Notes: generated from the letters alone by a model not told the origin. 64,000 nt of DNA from Planctomycetota bacterium (GCA_014240375.1 JAAZXB010000002.1:163313-227312); one strand, 5' to 3'; positions 42,878-52,903 are shown, counted from the stretch's first letter. Program-made: numbers and translations.

Positions 42878-45322
42878 ATGAGCGATTCCAGTCTCAATCC
42901 ACCTGCCCCACTGCTCCAGTTTCCTGGCCATGAAACGATCGCCCTCATCGGAGAGGGCGGATTCGGAGAGGTCTACCGCTGCAGGGAAATCGATGAGTTG
43001 AAGAGAGAGGTCGCCATCAAGGTGATCCGCCTCGGCATGGCAACTCGCGAAATCCTCGCTCGCTTCGATGCAGAGATGCATGCTCTGGCCAAGATGAACC
43101 ATGCAAACGTTGCACGGGTCATCGGAAGTGGCTCTACCGAAGGTGGTCGCCCCTATTTCATCATGGATTACATCGATGGCCTGACCCTCCATCAATGGAT
43201 CGATACCAGTTCTCCACCCCTTGCTGAGCGGCTCGAAGTCTTCCGGCAAATCTGCTGCGGTGTGCAACACGCCCACTCCAGGGGAATCATTCATCGCGAT
43301 CTGAAACCTGGCAATATCATCATCACCGAGCAGGAGGGACAGACGACCGCAAAGGTCATCGATTTCGGTCTCGCCAAGGCGCTCTCCGATCCTCTTACCG
43401 ACAAGACATTGATGACCGGAGACCGTTACGTACTCGGTACCTGGGATTACATCAGCCCCGAGCAAGCGTGGAGTCACGGTGCCGATGTGGATATTCGAAG
43501 CGATGTCTATTCCCTCGGAGGCATCCTCTACCGGTTGATCTCCGGTGAGCCTCCGTTCGACAATTTGAGGGAGCATCACGAGACGGAGATCCTGCGAATT
43601 CTCAGGGATGATGCCCCCATCCGTCCCAGCAACAGAGTTCAGAAACTGAACGCCGATGTCGACCGCAATGCACTGCGCAACGAACTGGACTGGATCGTCC
43701 TGAAGGCACTCGAGTCCGATCCCCAGCGCAGATATGCAACGGTCCAGGCGCTCTCCGATGACATCGACCGACACCTCGTCGGCACCGAACCGATCATGGC
43801 CCGCCCCCCTTCGCGGCTCTACCTGCTCAACAAGTGGTGTCGCAGGCATCCCTTCTTCACCGTGCTGGCGGTCATCTCCGTCATCTTCCTGTCGGCGATG
43901 GGGGCCCTCGGCTGGATCGCCTACGAGCAGAAGACCATCGCAAGCGACCGCCTCTCCGAAGTGATGTCGCTGTCGATGGATCAGGACATCGATCAGTTGA
44001 TCGCCGAAGCGGAGGAGTTGTGGCCACCCCACCGCGACCAGACCCTCGCCTACCAGCAGTGGCTCCATCGGGCGAATCAGTTGATCACCGGTTCTACCCT
44101 GACCGATTCGAGTGGTGAGATCCGGTCGGCACCGAGCCTGGTGCAACAGAAACTAGTTCTCGATCAAATTCGATCTCGCGCCATCTCGCCAGTTTCCGAT
44201 CCACCGGTCTTTTACGACTCCGAAGATGGCTGGTGGTACAGGGAGTTGTCTGAACTGGTTGAACGAATCGAGCAATTTCACCATCCCGAAAATGGGCTCG
44301 CCGGAGATGGCATCCATCCGATCCACGGCTGGGGAGTTCGCAGACGTCTTCACCATGTTCAGCAACAACAGGCCAACCACGATCGCTGGCACCAATCGTG
44401 GCAAGTGGCGCTGAAGGAGATCTCGGCATCCAGTCGCTACTCGAAAGACCTCAGCATCTCTGCGCAGGAGGACCTGTTCCCCATCGGAGCAGATCCCGAT
44501 TCAGGGCTGTGGGAATTTTCTCACCTGGCCACCGGGTCGATCGCCACCAGGGATCGTTCAGGAGAGTTGATCCGCACCCCCGATATCGGCGTCGTTCTGG
44601 TACTGGTTCCAGGTACCACCTCGTGGGTCGGATCGCAGGCTCGGTCGAAGGATCTACCTTACTTCGACCCGGCCACCGAAAGCTGGGAAGGCCCTCCCAT
44701 CCAGGTCACCGAAGCGGCCTACTTCCTGTCCAAGTTTGAAATGACTCAGGCTCAGTGGCATAGACTGAGCGGTTCGAATCCCAGTGGCTACGGTCCTTCC
44801 AGGCTCGCAACGCCGTTGAATGGCATCCAGTATCGCTGGAGCGGCCTTCACCCCGTCGAACAGATCTCCTGGAACGATTGCCAGAGTTGGCTGCCCCGAT
44901 TGAACCTGCGATTACCCAGCGAGGTTCAGTGGGAACTTGCCTGCCGGGGCGGAACCGACACCCCCTTCCCCGTCGGGTCACTGGAGGATCTCCCGGTAGG
45001 GCGTTATCACATCGCATACCCCACCTCCAGTAGCAACGAATCGAGCAGCAAGTATCCGTTCCATACTCCGGTCGGAATTCGACCCGCCAATCCTTTTGGT
45101 TTTCACGACATGATCGGCAACGTCAGGGAGTGGTGTCGAGATCCACTGGTCGAAGCACCGCTAGGCACCTTGCCAGGGGAGAACACCACACTGCGGTCGT
45201 TCCGAGGAGGCTGCTTCGTCTCCAAGGCAGTGGACTCCAGGGTCTCGAATCGACCATCCGCTGACCCGACTTTCTTGCACCGCGTCCTCGGCGTCCGCCC
45301 TGCCAGAGGGCTTTCCGACTGA
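42878..45322 (+). CDS. Membrane Ser/Thr protein kinase with C-terminal FGE-sulfatase-like domain
   Basis: 814-aa Hanks-type kinase. Kinase domain (about residues 18-310): Gly loop GEGGFGEVY near 25, VAIKVIR Lys, HRDLKPGN near 139, DFGLAK and DYISPEQAWSHG. A membrane helix (FFTVLAVISVIFLSAMGALG, ~325-345) separates it from an extracytoplasmic region that ends in an FGE-sulfatase/SUMF1-like domain (about 570-812; FEMTQAQWHRLSGSNPS, RLPSEVQWELACRGGT, GFHDMIGNVREWCRD, LRSFRGGCF). The paired active-site cysteines of true formylglycine-generating enzymes are not in their usual C....C place, so ligand or peptide sensing is more likely than catalysis. It is a paralog of the next kinase and the two may be cotranscribed. 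Confidence 0.9.
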   Translation: MSDSSLNPPAPLLQFPGHETIALIGEGGFGEVYRCREIDELKREVAIKVIRLGMATREILARFDAEMHALAKMNHANVARVIGSGSTEGGRPYFIMDYIDGLTLHQWIDTSSPPLAERLEVFRQICCGVQHAHSRGIIHRDLKPGNIIITEQEGQTTAKVIDFGLAKALSDPLTDKTLMTGDRYVLGTWDYISPEQAWSHGADVDIRSDVYSLGGILYRLISGEPPFDNLREHHETEILRILRDDAPIRPSNRVQKLNADVDRNALRNELDWIVLKALESDPQRRYATVQALSDDIDRHLVGTEPIMARPPSRLYLLNKWCRRHPFFTVLAVISVIFLSAMGALGWIAYEQKTIASDRLSEVMSLSMDQDIDQLIAEAEELWPPHRDQTLAYQQWLHRANQLITGSTLTDSSGEIRSAPSLVQQKLVLDQIRSRAISPVSDPPVFYDSEDGWWYRELSELVERIEQFHHPENGLAGDGIHPIHGWGVRRRLHHVQQQQANHDRWHQSWQVALKEISASSRYSKDLSISAQEDLFPIGADPDSGLWEFSHLATGSIATRDRSGELIRTPDIGVVLVLVPGTTSWVGSQARSKDLPYFDPATESWEGPPIQVTEAAYFLSKFEMTQAQWHRLSGSNPSGYGPSRLATPLNGIQYRWSGLHPVEQISWNDCQSWLPRLNLRLPSEVQWELACRGGTDTPFPVGSLEDLPVGRYHIAYPTSSSNESSSKYPFHTPVGIRPANPFGFHDMIGNVREWCRDPLVEAPLGTLPGENTTLRSFRGGCFVSKAVDSRVSNRPSADPTFLHRVLGVRPARGLSD

Positions 45323-45427
45323 CCCTTTCCAGGCATGCCGAGACCGCACCATTGTGAAGGCTGAGCGGTGGTCTATCATTCCACCCGACGCCCGGACCGA
45401 ATCAAAATTCAATGGAGATGCCACCTC

Positions 45428-48400
45428 TTGAACAAGAACCCCGAAGCCGATCCATCCGAAGGATTCCCTGATTTCCCCGGATTCGAGGTCGTGTCACTGC
45501 TGGGTGAGGGCGGATTTGGCGAGGTCTACCGCTGCAAGGAGCTGGAAGGCCTCGGTCGAGAGGTCGCCATCAAGGTGATTCGCCTCGGCATGGGAACCCG
45601 TGAAATCCTCGCCCGATTCGATGCAGAGATGCACGCCCTGGCCAAGATGAACCATGAAAATGTCGCCCGGGTCATCGGCAGCGGCTCCACCGAACAGGGT
45701 CGCCCCTACTTCATCATGGATTTCATCGATGGCCCCACCCTTGCCGACTGGGTCGACCAGCAATCCCCCTCGCTGGCGGTGCGCCTGGAAGTGATGCAGC
45801 AGATCTGTTCGGGAGTTCAGCACGCACACAGCAAGGGAATCATCCACCGGGACCTGAAACCAGGAAACATCATCATCGCCGAGCACGAGGGAATGCCACG
45901 GGCCAAGGTGATCGACTTCGGACTCGCCAAGGCACTCTCCGATCCACTCACCGACAAGACGCTGATGACCGGCGATCGATACGTGCTCGGCACCTGGGAT
46001 TACATCAGCCCGGAACAGGCGTGGAGTCATGGATCCGATGTCGATACGCGAAGCGATGTGTACTCCCTCGGAGGCATCCTGTATCGATTACTGACTGGAC
46101 TGGCTCCCCATGAAGGACTTCGAGACCATCACGAGACTGAAATCCTGCGGATCCTCAAAGAAGAGACTCCAGACCGTCCGAGCCGAAGACTTCGTGAGTC
46201 GTCAGACCGCTACAACTCCGAGGCTTCTCCCGCTCTGCGAACAGAACTGGACTGGATCATCCTGAAAGCACTGGAGGTGGAACCGGATCGACGCTACACG
46301 ACGGTTCGCCCCAGCAGGAAATATCAGCAGCGGGATACTCATTCCACTCGAGAACAGGGCCTCGAAATTCAATCGGAACTGGACTGGATCGTCCTCAAGG
46401 CGTTAGAGAAAGATCCAGATCGTCGATACTTGAGTGTGCTCCAGTTCTCCGAGGACATCGAAAGATTCCAACATCAGACTGAGCCGGTTCTGGCTCACCC
46501 TCCTGAACTTTCATACATGGCGAGGAAGTTCTTCCAGAAATACAAGCTAGTCTTCGCAACTGTCGCTTCGATTTTCATTTCGATGCTAGCGGGAACCGGG
46601 TGGGCCCTCCTTGAACGATCTCATGCCAATTCAGCGGAATCCGCAGCCCAACAGAAAGCAGAGGAGCTGCAACGGGCCTTGCACTTCCAATCGGATCAAC
46701 TGTCTTCGATAAATGTCCATTCGATGGGATTCGGAATTCAGAAACTTATGCTAGAGGAATTCGCGGTCTCTCCTCAGCAAGTTCAACTCAACGTTGAAGA
46801 GCAAGCCAAGTCGCTCGATCTCTTTCGGAGTTCCCTCAATCACTTCGATTTCACCGGGATGGCATTGAAAACTCTTGAAGATCATTATTTTGCCCCGACA
46901 CTCCTGGCCATCGACCAATTTGAAGACAAGCCTCTGGTTCAGGCTCAACTGCTGGACTCCGTTGCCGAGACTCTCGTGGCGATCGGCTTGTATAACGCGG
47001 CTCACGACTCACAGTCCCGATCACTAGAGATCCACAAGAAGTGGCTCGGGGCTGACCACGCTCTCACCCTCGCCTCCCTCAAGGCAATGGGTTCCTTGCT
47101 GGTGAAACAGGGGAATCTTGTCGATGCACGACCTCTTCTGACCACGGCTCTCGAGGGATACCGAAGAAACTTCGGCGATGATGACCCTGGCACCCTTTCT
47201 TCCATCGGCAGCATGGGAATCTTGCTACATGAAGAAGGGGATCTGCGTGGCGCTGAACTGCTCTTGAGAGAGGCCAGAGATGGCACAAGTCGCGCCCTCG
47301 AATCAGATCACCCTGTCACACTCATCTCCATCAACCACATGGGATATATACTCAAGGCTCAGGGCAAGTATCTGGAGGCAGAACTCTATTACAGGGAGGC
47401 GCTTGAACTGTACCAGACACTCCATGGTGAGGATGACCCTGGCACACTGCAATCCATCGGTAACCTGGGGGCACTACTGCGCTCTCAAGGCAAGTTAGCG
47501 GAAGCAGAACCTTTCTACCGATCAGCGATGGAAGGAAAGTGCAGGATTCTGGGAGAAGATCACCCGAGCAGCCTCATCTCCATCAACAACATGGGATACC
47601 TACTCCAGGATCAGTGGAAGTTTGACGAAGCCGAGCCGCTATTCAAACGAGCACTAGATGGATTCTTCCACATGTTTGGGGATCAGCACCCCGGTACTCT
47701 CACTTGCATCAACAACATGGGATGCCTGCTCCAGGACAAAGGGAGACTGGAAGAAGCTGAAGTTTATTTCCGACGGGGGCTTGAGATCTCTCGCAAACAT
47801 CTGGGAGATGACCACAATTGCACACTCACTGCGATCAGTTCGATGGGTCCTGTATTGCAGCAACAGGGGAAGATGGAAGAAGCAGAGAGTTTCCTTCAGC
47901 TGGCCCTGACCAGTTTCCGAAAGGCCAAGGGGGATGCCCACCCGGACACCCTCGCCGTGATCAGCAACATGGGACTGTTCATGCTGAACCAAGGCAAACT
48001 GGAAGAAGCTGAAGTTCAGTTCCGACAAGCACTGGAAGGATACCGCAGGGTTCAGGGCTCTGAGAGTCCCAGCACCCTGACAATCATCTTCAACCTTGGA
48101 ACTCTTCTTGTGAGTCGAGGACAGATGGTGGAAGCAGAGCCGTTCTTCAGAGAGGCGATGGCGGGTCGTAAAAAGGTCTTGAGGAAAGACCATCCCTTGA
48201 CACTCAAGTCCATCAGCGAGCTGGGAAAAGTACTCCAATCCCTCGGGAAACTTCCGGAAGCAGAATCATGCTTCAAGGAGGCTGCTGAGGCACAACTGAG
48301 AACAATGGGCCCAGACCACGTGGATACTCTGGCTGCGATCAAACGCCATCGCATGCTTCTTGATGCACAAGGGATCCAGGTGAAGACCCAAGAATTGCAT

Positions 48401-48436
48401 AGCCCTATGGTAAAACGTGACGCGGCTGCCGATTAG
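45428..48436 (+). CDS. Membrane Ser/Thr protein kinase with kinesin-light-chain-type TPR array
   Basis: About 1,002-aa Hanks-type kinase. The catalytic domain is nearly identical in sequence to that of the upstream kinase (GEGGFGEVY near 26, HRDLKPGN near 140, DFGLAKALSDPLTDKTLM, DYISPEQAWSHG). The end of the kinase fold is irregular: an ELDWI.LKALE..PDRRY block occurs twice, about 45 residues apart. A membrane helix lies at ~375-395, followed by at least ten ~42-aa TPRs of kinesin-light-chain/TPR_12 type, each with the pattern G.....HP.TL.....MG.LL...GK..EAE. The TPRs would face outside the cytoplasm. The start is uncertain: TTG at 45428 has GGAG upstream; a GTG at 45368 is the alternative. 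Confidence 0.88.
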   Translation: MNKNPEADPSEGFPDFPGFEVVSLLGEGGFGEVYRCKELEGLGREVAIKVIRLGMGTREILARFDAEMHALAKMNHENVARVIGSGSTEQGRPYFIMDFIDGPTLADWVDQQSPSLAVRLEVMQQICSGVQHAHSKGIIHRDLKPGNIIIAEHEGMPRAKVIDFGLAKALSDPLTDKTLMTGDRYVLGTWDYISPEQAWSHGSDVDTRSDVYSLGGILYRLLTGLAPHEGLRDHHETEILRILKEETPDRPSRRLRESSDRYNSEASPALRTELDWIILKALEVEPDRRYTTVRPSRKYQQRDTHSTREQGLEIQSELDWIVLKALEKDPDRRYLSVLQFSEDIERFQHQTEPVLAHPPELSYMARKFFQKYKLVFATVASIFISMLAGTGWALLERSHANSAESAAQQKAEELQRALHFQSDQLSSINVHSMGFGIQKLMLEEFAVSPQQVQLNVEEQAKSLDLFRSSLNHFDFTGMALKTLEDHYFAPTLLAIDQFEDKPLVQAQLLDSVAETLVAIGLYNAAHDSQSRSLEIHKKWLGADHALTLASLKAMGSLLVKQGNLVDARPLLTTALEGYRRNFGDDDPGTLSSIGSMGILLHEEGDLRGAELLLREARDGTSRALESDHPVTLISINHMGYILKAQGKYLEAELYYREALELYQTLHGEDDPGTLQSIGNLGALLRSQGKLAEAEPFYRSAMEGKCRILGEDHPSSLISINNMGYLLQDQWKFDEAEPLFKRALDGFFHMFGDQHPGTLTCINNMGCLLQDKGRLEEAEVYFRRGLEISRKHLGDDHNCTLTAISSMGPVLQQQGKMEEAESFLQLALTSFRKAKGDAHPDTLAVISNMGLFMLNQGKLEEAEVQFRQALEGYRRVQGSESPSTLTIIFNLGTLLVSRGQMVEAEPFFREAMAGRKKVLRKDHPLTLKSISELGKVLQSLGKLPEAESCFKEAAEAQLRTMGPDHVDTLAAIKRHRMLLDAQGIQVKTQELHSPMVKRDAAAD

Positions 48437-48557
48437 TATGGCCTTCCCTGGCGCGGTGATCCATCCTGGGCGAGAGCAGCAGTGGAACTACAAACTTCAG
48501 TGATGATTAGTTTTCCACAGCTCTTTTCTAATTCAATCCGAACGAAAGAGTTGATCC

Positions 48558-51152
48558 ATGCTTGGTCACAGAACTCGACTCCAAACCATCGCAACTTCAA
48601 CACTTTTCTTGCTGTTGATTTCCAGTTGCCAGGCTCCCCCACCTGCTCTGGTAGGCCCCGCTGAAGACGGTCACTGGGTTCCGACTCGGCAATTGATACG
48701 CCCCGCTGGTGAGGTGATCGAGATCGATGGTCGACCGGTGGACATGGTCATCTCCAGGGATGGATCTTCGATCTACGTCAAGGACCACCGAGGCATCGTG
48801 GTGCTCGATGGAGAGATGAACTCAATTCGCCAGGAGCTCCGCTTCCCCGACGGGGGTGGGTCGATGCACGGTATGGCCATCGACTCTTCTGGAACTCGCC
48901 TGTGGGCGACCAATGCCCAGTCCAACATGCACGAAGCTTCCATAGCCAAAGATGGCTCGATTGCCTGGACACGAAAGGTGGCACTCCCCGGTCCCGGAGG
49001 CGAAGGGCATTCTCACTCCACGGGAATCGCTGTCAAAGCGGATGGATCCATCGCCTATGTCTGCCAATCTCGCAACAACTCCCTGGCAGTGGTCGATCTG
49101 ATCGAGGGCAAAAGAATCGGTGAGATCGCCGTGGGAGTCGCCCCTTACGACGTAATCCTTTCCGCCGATGAACAGCGAGTCTTTGTCTCCAATTGGGGTG
49201 GACGAAGAGCCGATGCAGATGATCTGACTGCGGACTCCTCCGGCACCAAGGTGATCGTCGATGAGCGGGGAGTGGCCGCCAGCGGTTGCGTGTCGATCAT
49301 CGATCTGACCGACCACCAGGACTCTCGGCAACAGATCGTCGACACAGGGCTGCACCCTTCTGACATGGTGCTGACCGCCGATGGCTCGACATTGTACGTC
49401 GCCTGCGTCAACTCAGACCGGGTCGATATCATCGATACCGCCACTGCAACCATCTCTGGGAGCATCGCCACTCGTCCGATGAAACATCTCCCTTTTGGTA
49501 GTCTGCCCAATGCGCTGGCGCTGGATGAAGCCGAGCAACGGCTCTATGTCGCCAACGGGGGCAACAACGCCGTGGCAGTGATCGATCTCTCGGCGCAAAA
49601 CAAGATCCTGGGATTCATACCTGCGGGCTGGTTTCCCGGGGCGCTGGCGATTGCAGATGGACAGCTCTCCATTGCCAGCGTCAAGGGTGTCGGTAGCCGC
49701 AGTGGTGATCCGGAACCGAAAGGCTGGAGCGTCTACTGGTACCGCGGCACCGTGAATCAGGTCAGCACTCCAGACCGAAAAGAACTGAAGACGATGACTG
49801 CTCAGGTGCTGCTGGATAACCGCACCCAACACGCCTTCCGCTCCAACACGATGCGCGGAAGCGGTGGCACTCCACGTCCCGTACCAAGGAAGTTGGGCGA
49901 ACCATCGGTGTTCGATCATGTCGTCTACATCATCAAGGAGAATCGTACTTACGACCAGGTCTTCGGAGACATCGAGCGCGGCAACGGAGACCCTTCGCTT
50001 TGTATCTTCGGTGAAGAGATCACTCCCAACCACCATGCGCTCGCCGACGAATTCGTGCTGCTCGACAACTACTACTGCAACGGCGTCAACTCCTCCGACG
50101 GCCACTCCTGGACCACCGAGGGGATCGTCACCGATCACCTGGAGAAGAGCTTCGGCGGATTCACCCGTAGTTACACCTTCGGAGACGATCCACTGACCTA
50201 CTCCTCGGCGGGCTTCATCTGGGACCGGGTACTGATGGCGGGGCTCTCCTTCCGCAACTACGGCGAGTTCGACTACGCCGAACCGATCCCCTCAGGTTTG
50301 AGTTTCCAGGCCATCTACGACGACTTCATCCGCGGCGAGAAAAAGGTCCAGTTCTCGCAGAAGATCGGCGTCGCACGGATGAAGGAGTACAGTTGCCGTG
50401 CGTATCCGGGATGGAACATGCGCATTCCCGATGTACTGCGTGCGGATGTCTTCCTGGAGGAGTTGAAAGGCTTCTCCAAGGATGGCGGCTTCCCCAACTT
50501 CAGCGTCGTCTACTTACCCCAGGACCACACCACCGGGACGACTGCCGGCGCCCCCACTCCACGCGCCCACATGGCCGACAACGACCTGGCGATCGGTCGC
50601 ATCGTCGAGGGGATCAGCAATAGCCCCTTCTGGGAGAAAACCTGCATCTTCATCATCGAGGATGATCCGCAGAATGGATTCGATCACGTCGACGGGCATC
50701 GCTCACTGTGTCTGGTGGTCAGTCCCTATTCGCGACGAGGCGGCGAGGTGATCCACGACTTCTACAACCAGACCTCGGTGCTCCACACCATGACGAGAAT
50801 CCTCGGAGTTGCGCCATTGACCCAGTTGTCGGCGATGATGCCGGTGATGGACAACTGCTTCACCAGCAAGCCCGACCTCGCCCCCTACCGGGCCCGGCCC
50901 GCCACCATCGCTCTCGATGAAGCGAACCCGGCCAAGAGTGCCCTCGGCGAGAAGCAATTACACTGGGCGCTCGCCAGCGAAGCGGAACCGTTCCACATGT
51001 TCGACATGGCGGATGAGGACACCCTCAACCGCATCCTGTGGCACGCCCAGATGGGGGTCGACACCCCTTACCCCGATGCCTTCGCCGGCGCCCACGGCAA
51101 GGGGCTGGAGGGATTGGAACTGATCCTCACCGGCGACGATGATGACGATTGA
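48558..51152 (+). CDS. Lipoprotein with YVTN-type beta-propeller and phosphoesterase (phospholipase C/acid phosphatase-like) domain
   Basis: 864-aa lipoprotein. Lipobox SSC near residue 23 (TLFLLLISSCQAPP). Residues ~50-420 form a beta-propeller with YVTN-like repeats (SIYVKDHRGIVVLD, TLYVACVNSDRVDIIDTAT, RLYVANGGNNAVAVIDLS). From ~450 comes a phosphoesterase domain of the phosphoesterase/acid phosphatase AcpA-like family: VFDHVVYIIKENRTYDQVFG, DNYYCNGVNSSDGHSW, FSVVYLPQDHTTG, NDLAIGRIVEGIS and IFIIEDDPQNGFDHVDGHR, with Asp/His/Glu metal ligands. It likely dephosphorylates extracellular phosphoesters. It is translationally coupled to the esterase gene (its stop overlaps an alternative start of that gene). 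Confidence 0.9.
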   Translation: MLGHRTRLQTIATSTLFLLLISSCQAPPPALVGPAEDGHWVPTRQLIRPAGEVIEIDGRPVDMVISRDGSSIYVKDHRGIVVLDGEMNSIRQELRFPDGGGSMHGMAIDSSGTRLWATNAQSNMHEASIAKDGSIAWTRKVALPGPGGEGHSHSTGIAVKADGSIAYVCQSRNNSLAVVDLIEGKRIGEIAVGVAPYDVILSADEQRVFVSNWGGRRADADDLTADSSGTKVIVDERGVAASGCVSIIDLTDHQDSRQQIVDTGLHPSDMVLTADGSTLYVACVNSDRVDIIDTATATISGSIATRPMKHLPFGSLPNALALDEAEQRLYVANGGNNAVAVIDLSAQNKILGFIPAGWFPGALAIADGQLSIASVKGVGSRSGDPEPKGWSVYWYRGTVNQVSTPDRKELKTMTAQVLLDNRTQHAFRSNTMRGSGGTPRPVPRKLGEPSVFDHVVYIIKENRTYDQVFGDIERGNGDPSLCIFGEEITPNHHALADEFVLLDNYYCNGVNSSDGHSWTTEGIVTDHLEKSFGGFTRSYTFGDDPLTYSSAGFIWDRVLMAGLSFRNYGEFDYAEPIPSGLSFQAIYDDFIRGEKKVQFSQKIGVARMKEYSCRAYPGWNMRIPDVLRADVFLEELKGFSKDGGFPNFSVVYLPQDHTTGTTAGAPTPRAHMADNDLAIGRIVEGISNSPFWEKTCIFIIEDDPQNGFDHVDGHRSLCLVVSPYSRRGGEVIHDFYNQTSVLHTMTRILGVAPLTQLSAMMPVMDNCFTSKPDLAPYRARPATIALDEANPAKSALGEKQLHWALASEAEPFHMFDMADEDTLNRILWHAQMGVDTPYPDAFAGAHGKGLEGLELILTGDDDDD

Positions 51153-51169
51153 TGGAAACGAGGCATTGG

Positions 51170-52351
51170 ATGCTGCAAATCTGTAGTGTGTTGCTGATCC
51201 TGGCCGTGACCTGTGCGGCACCAGCCGCCCGCGATGACGATCCCGCACCACGATTGCGCCAAGGGTCTCATCAGAGCGAAGAGGCGGGGCGAAAGCAGCT
51301 GGAAGAGTACGCGTCGACCTTCGACAGCGCCTCGCAGTGGCAACAGCGTGCCGCCATCATCCGCCAGCAGATCCTCCGTGGCGCCGGACTCGATCCGATG
51401 CCCGCTCGCCCCCCCATCGAAGCGATCATCCACGACCGCCGCATCTACGACGGCTACAGCGTCGAGTCGATCGCCATCGAGACGGTGCCCGGCTTCTACC
51501 TGACCGGCTCCATCTACCGCCCGACAGAAGGAGATGGCCCCTTCCCCGGAATCCTGTCACCGCACGGTCACAGCCGCGGCGAAGCAGGAGGCAGAAAACG
51601 AGATCAGAACCAGATCCGCAGTGCGGTTCTCGCTCGCATGGGTGCAGTGGTGGTCGGTTACGACATGGTCGGCTTCGGCGATTCGCTGCTGGCCGGCTGG
51701 AAGCACCAACATCCGAAACTGCTGCCGCTGCAGACCTTCAACAGCGTCCGCATCCTCGATTACCTGGTTTCGCGTGAGGATGTCGACGCACAACGGATCG
51801 GCATCACCGGGTCATCGGGGGGTGGCACCCAGAGTTTCTTGCTGACCGCCATCGATGATCGGATCGCAGTTTCGGTGCCGGTAGTGATGGTGTCGGCGCA
51901 CTTTTTTGGCGGCTGTGCTTGCGAGAGTGGCCATCCGATCCATGTCAGCGCCCTTCACGACACCAACAACGCCGAGATCGCAGCGCTCGCCGCACCGCGG
52001 CCGCTGATGCTGATCTCCTGTGGCGACGACTGGACCCAGAACACCGATCAGGTCGAGTTCCCCTATGCGCAGCGGGTCTATCGGCTACTCGGAGTCGAGG
52101 AGAAGGTCGAGAACCTGCATCTGGCCGGGGAGAAGCACGACTACGGTGTATCCAAACGTCAGGGTGCCTACCGCTTCCTGGCCAAGCACTTCGGGCTCGA
52201 CACCGATGGCCACTTGCGACCCGACGGAACCTTCGATGAGAGTTTCGTGACGCAGGAAACATGGCAGCGGATGCGCGTCTTCGATGAGAAGCGACCGTGG
52301 CCCTCCGATGCGCTCGCCCCCAACTCTGATGTGGTGTTTCCAACCAAATAG
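51170..52351 (+). CDS. Secreted alpha/beta-hydrolase, acetylxylan-esterase-like
   Basis: 393-aa exported esterase. A signal peptide (MLQICSVLLILAVTCAAPA) is followed by a catalytic domain with GFYLTGSIYRP, LSPHGHSRGE (oxyanion region), the nucleophile elbow GITGSSGGGTQSFL, APRPLMLISCGDDW with the acid, and the catalytic His probably in GEKHDYGVSKRQG. The arrangement fits AXE1/dienelactone-type esterases (carbohydrate de-esterification is a guess). ATG at 51170 is used because GAGG lies 6 bases upstream and it begins the signal peptide; an ATG at 51152 overlapping the previous stop is possible. It is coupled to the phosphoesterase lipoprotein. Confidence 0.83.
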   Translation: MLQICSVLLILAVTCAAPAARDDDPAPRLRQGSHQSEEAGRKQLEEYASTFDSASQWQQRAAIIRQQILRGAGLDPMPARPPIEAIIHDRRIYDGYSVESIAIETVPGFYLTGSIYRPTEGDGPFPGILSPHGHSRGEAGGRKRDQNQIRSAVLARMGAVVVGYDMVGFGDSLLAGWKHQHPKLLPLQTFNSVRILDYLVSREDVDAQRIGITGSSGGGTQSFLLTAIDDRIAVSVPVVMVSAHFFGGCACESGHPIHVSALHDTNNAEIAALAAPRPLMLISCGDDWTQNTDQVEFPYAQRVYRLLGVEEKVENLHLAGEKHDYGVSKRQGAYRFLAKHFGLDTDGHLRPDGTFDESFVTQETWQRMRVFDEKRPWPSDALAPNSDVVFPTK

Positions 52352-52384
52352 AGCGACAGCAACTGATCGATTTGGCGACTCAGC

Positions 52385-52903
52385 TCAGGATTCTGGAGTG
52401 ACCTCGATACCCTCGACATGAGCGGCACCCGATGCGATCCGTACCTGGGTGGCAGAACCGACGATCTGGTCGATCTCGGCAGCGCTCTTGCCGGCATCGC
52501 TGGCATAGTGGCGACGTTCCGCTTCGCTGATCGTCTCGACCACGAGAGTTCCCTCGACTCGAACCGGTTGTCCCATGGCATTCATCGGAATCAGCCGTTC
52601 GCCATCGATGGGGCAGGTGAACTTGACGAAGACTCCGTCCTTTTCACCGCTTCCGGTGGGGGCCATTCGCAGCCAGCACCCCTTCTTCTGGCACACATCG
52701 ACGACCTCGCCACGAATCTCGATGGTTCTCCCAGAAAATTGCTCGGGAGTTCGCAGGACGCTGGCCAGTTCCACCTGCTCGAGGGACTCCCCGATCACTG
52801 GGCTGCCAAAGGTCTCCACCCGTGCGGAGATGGAATTGCAGGCTGAGATTGACAGCAACAGCGGCACGATCAGCAGCAGAGAAAAAACCAGTGAGCGATG
52901 CAT
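52385..52903 (-). CDS. DUF4920-like lipoprotein
   Basis: 172-aa lipoprotein with the lipobox in LSISACNSIS near residue 22. The body is an OB-like domain with VRTPEQFSGRTIEIRGEVVDV, the CQKKGCWLRM motif characteristic of DUF4920 proteins, and VKFTCPIDGERLIPMNAMG. A pair of cysteines in CQKKGCW could bind metal or form a disulfide. GGGAG precedes the ATG. The function of this family is unknown; similar proteins occur beside metal or electron-transfer genes, but no such partner is seen here. The gene is convergent with the esterase and separate from the YrdC-like gene. Confidence 0.8.
   Translation of the reverse strand: MHRSLVFSLLLIVPLLLSISACNSISARVETFGSPVIGESLEQVELASVLRTPEQFSGRTIEIRGEVVDVCQKKGCWLRMAPTGSGEKDGVFVKFTCPIDGERLIPMNAMGQPVRVEGTLVVETISEAERRHYASDAGKSAAEIDQIVGSATQVRIASGAAHVEGIEVTPES

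Noticed and set aside
42872..44146. Leftward open frame of 424 codons
   Set aside because: Antisense to the kinase domain with all Hanks motifs; no recognisable protein features of its own.
44771..44783. GGTTCGAATCCCA, a tRNA T-arm-like string
   Set aside because: It lies inside the conserved FGE-like part of a kinase gene and no acceptor, D or anticodon arms fold around it.
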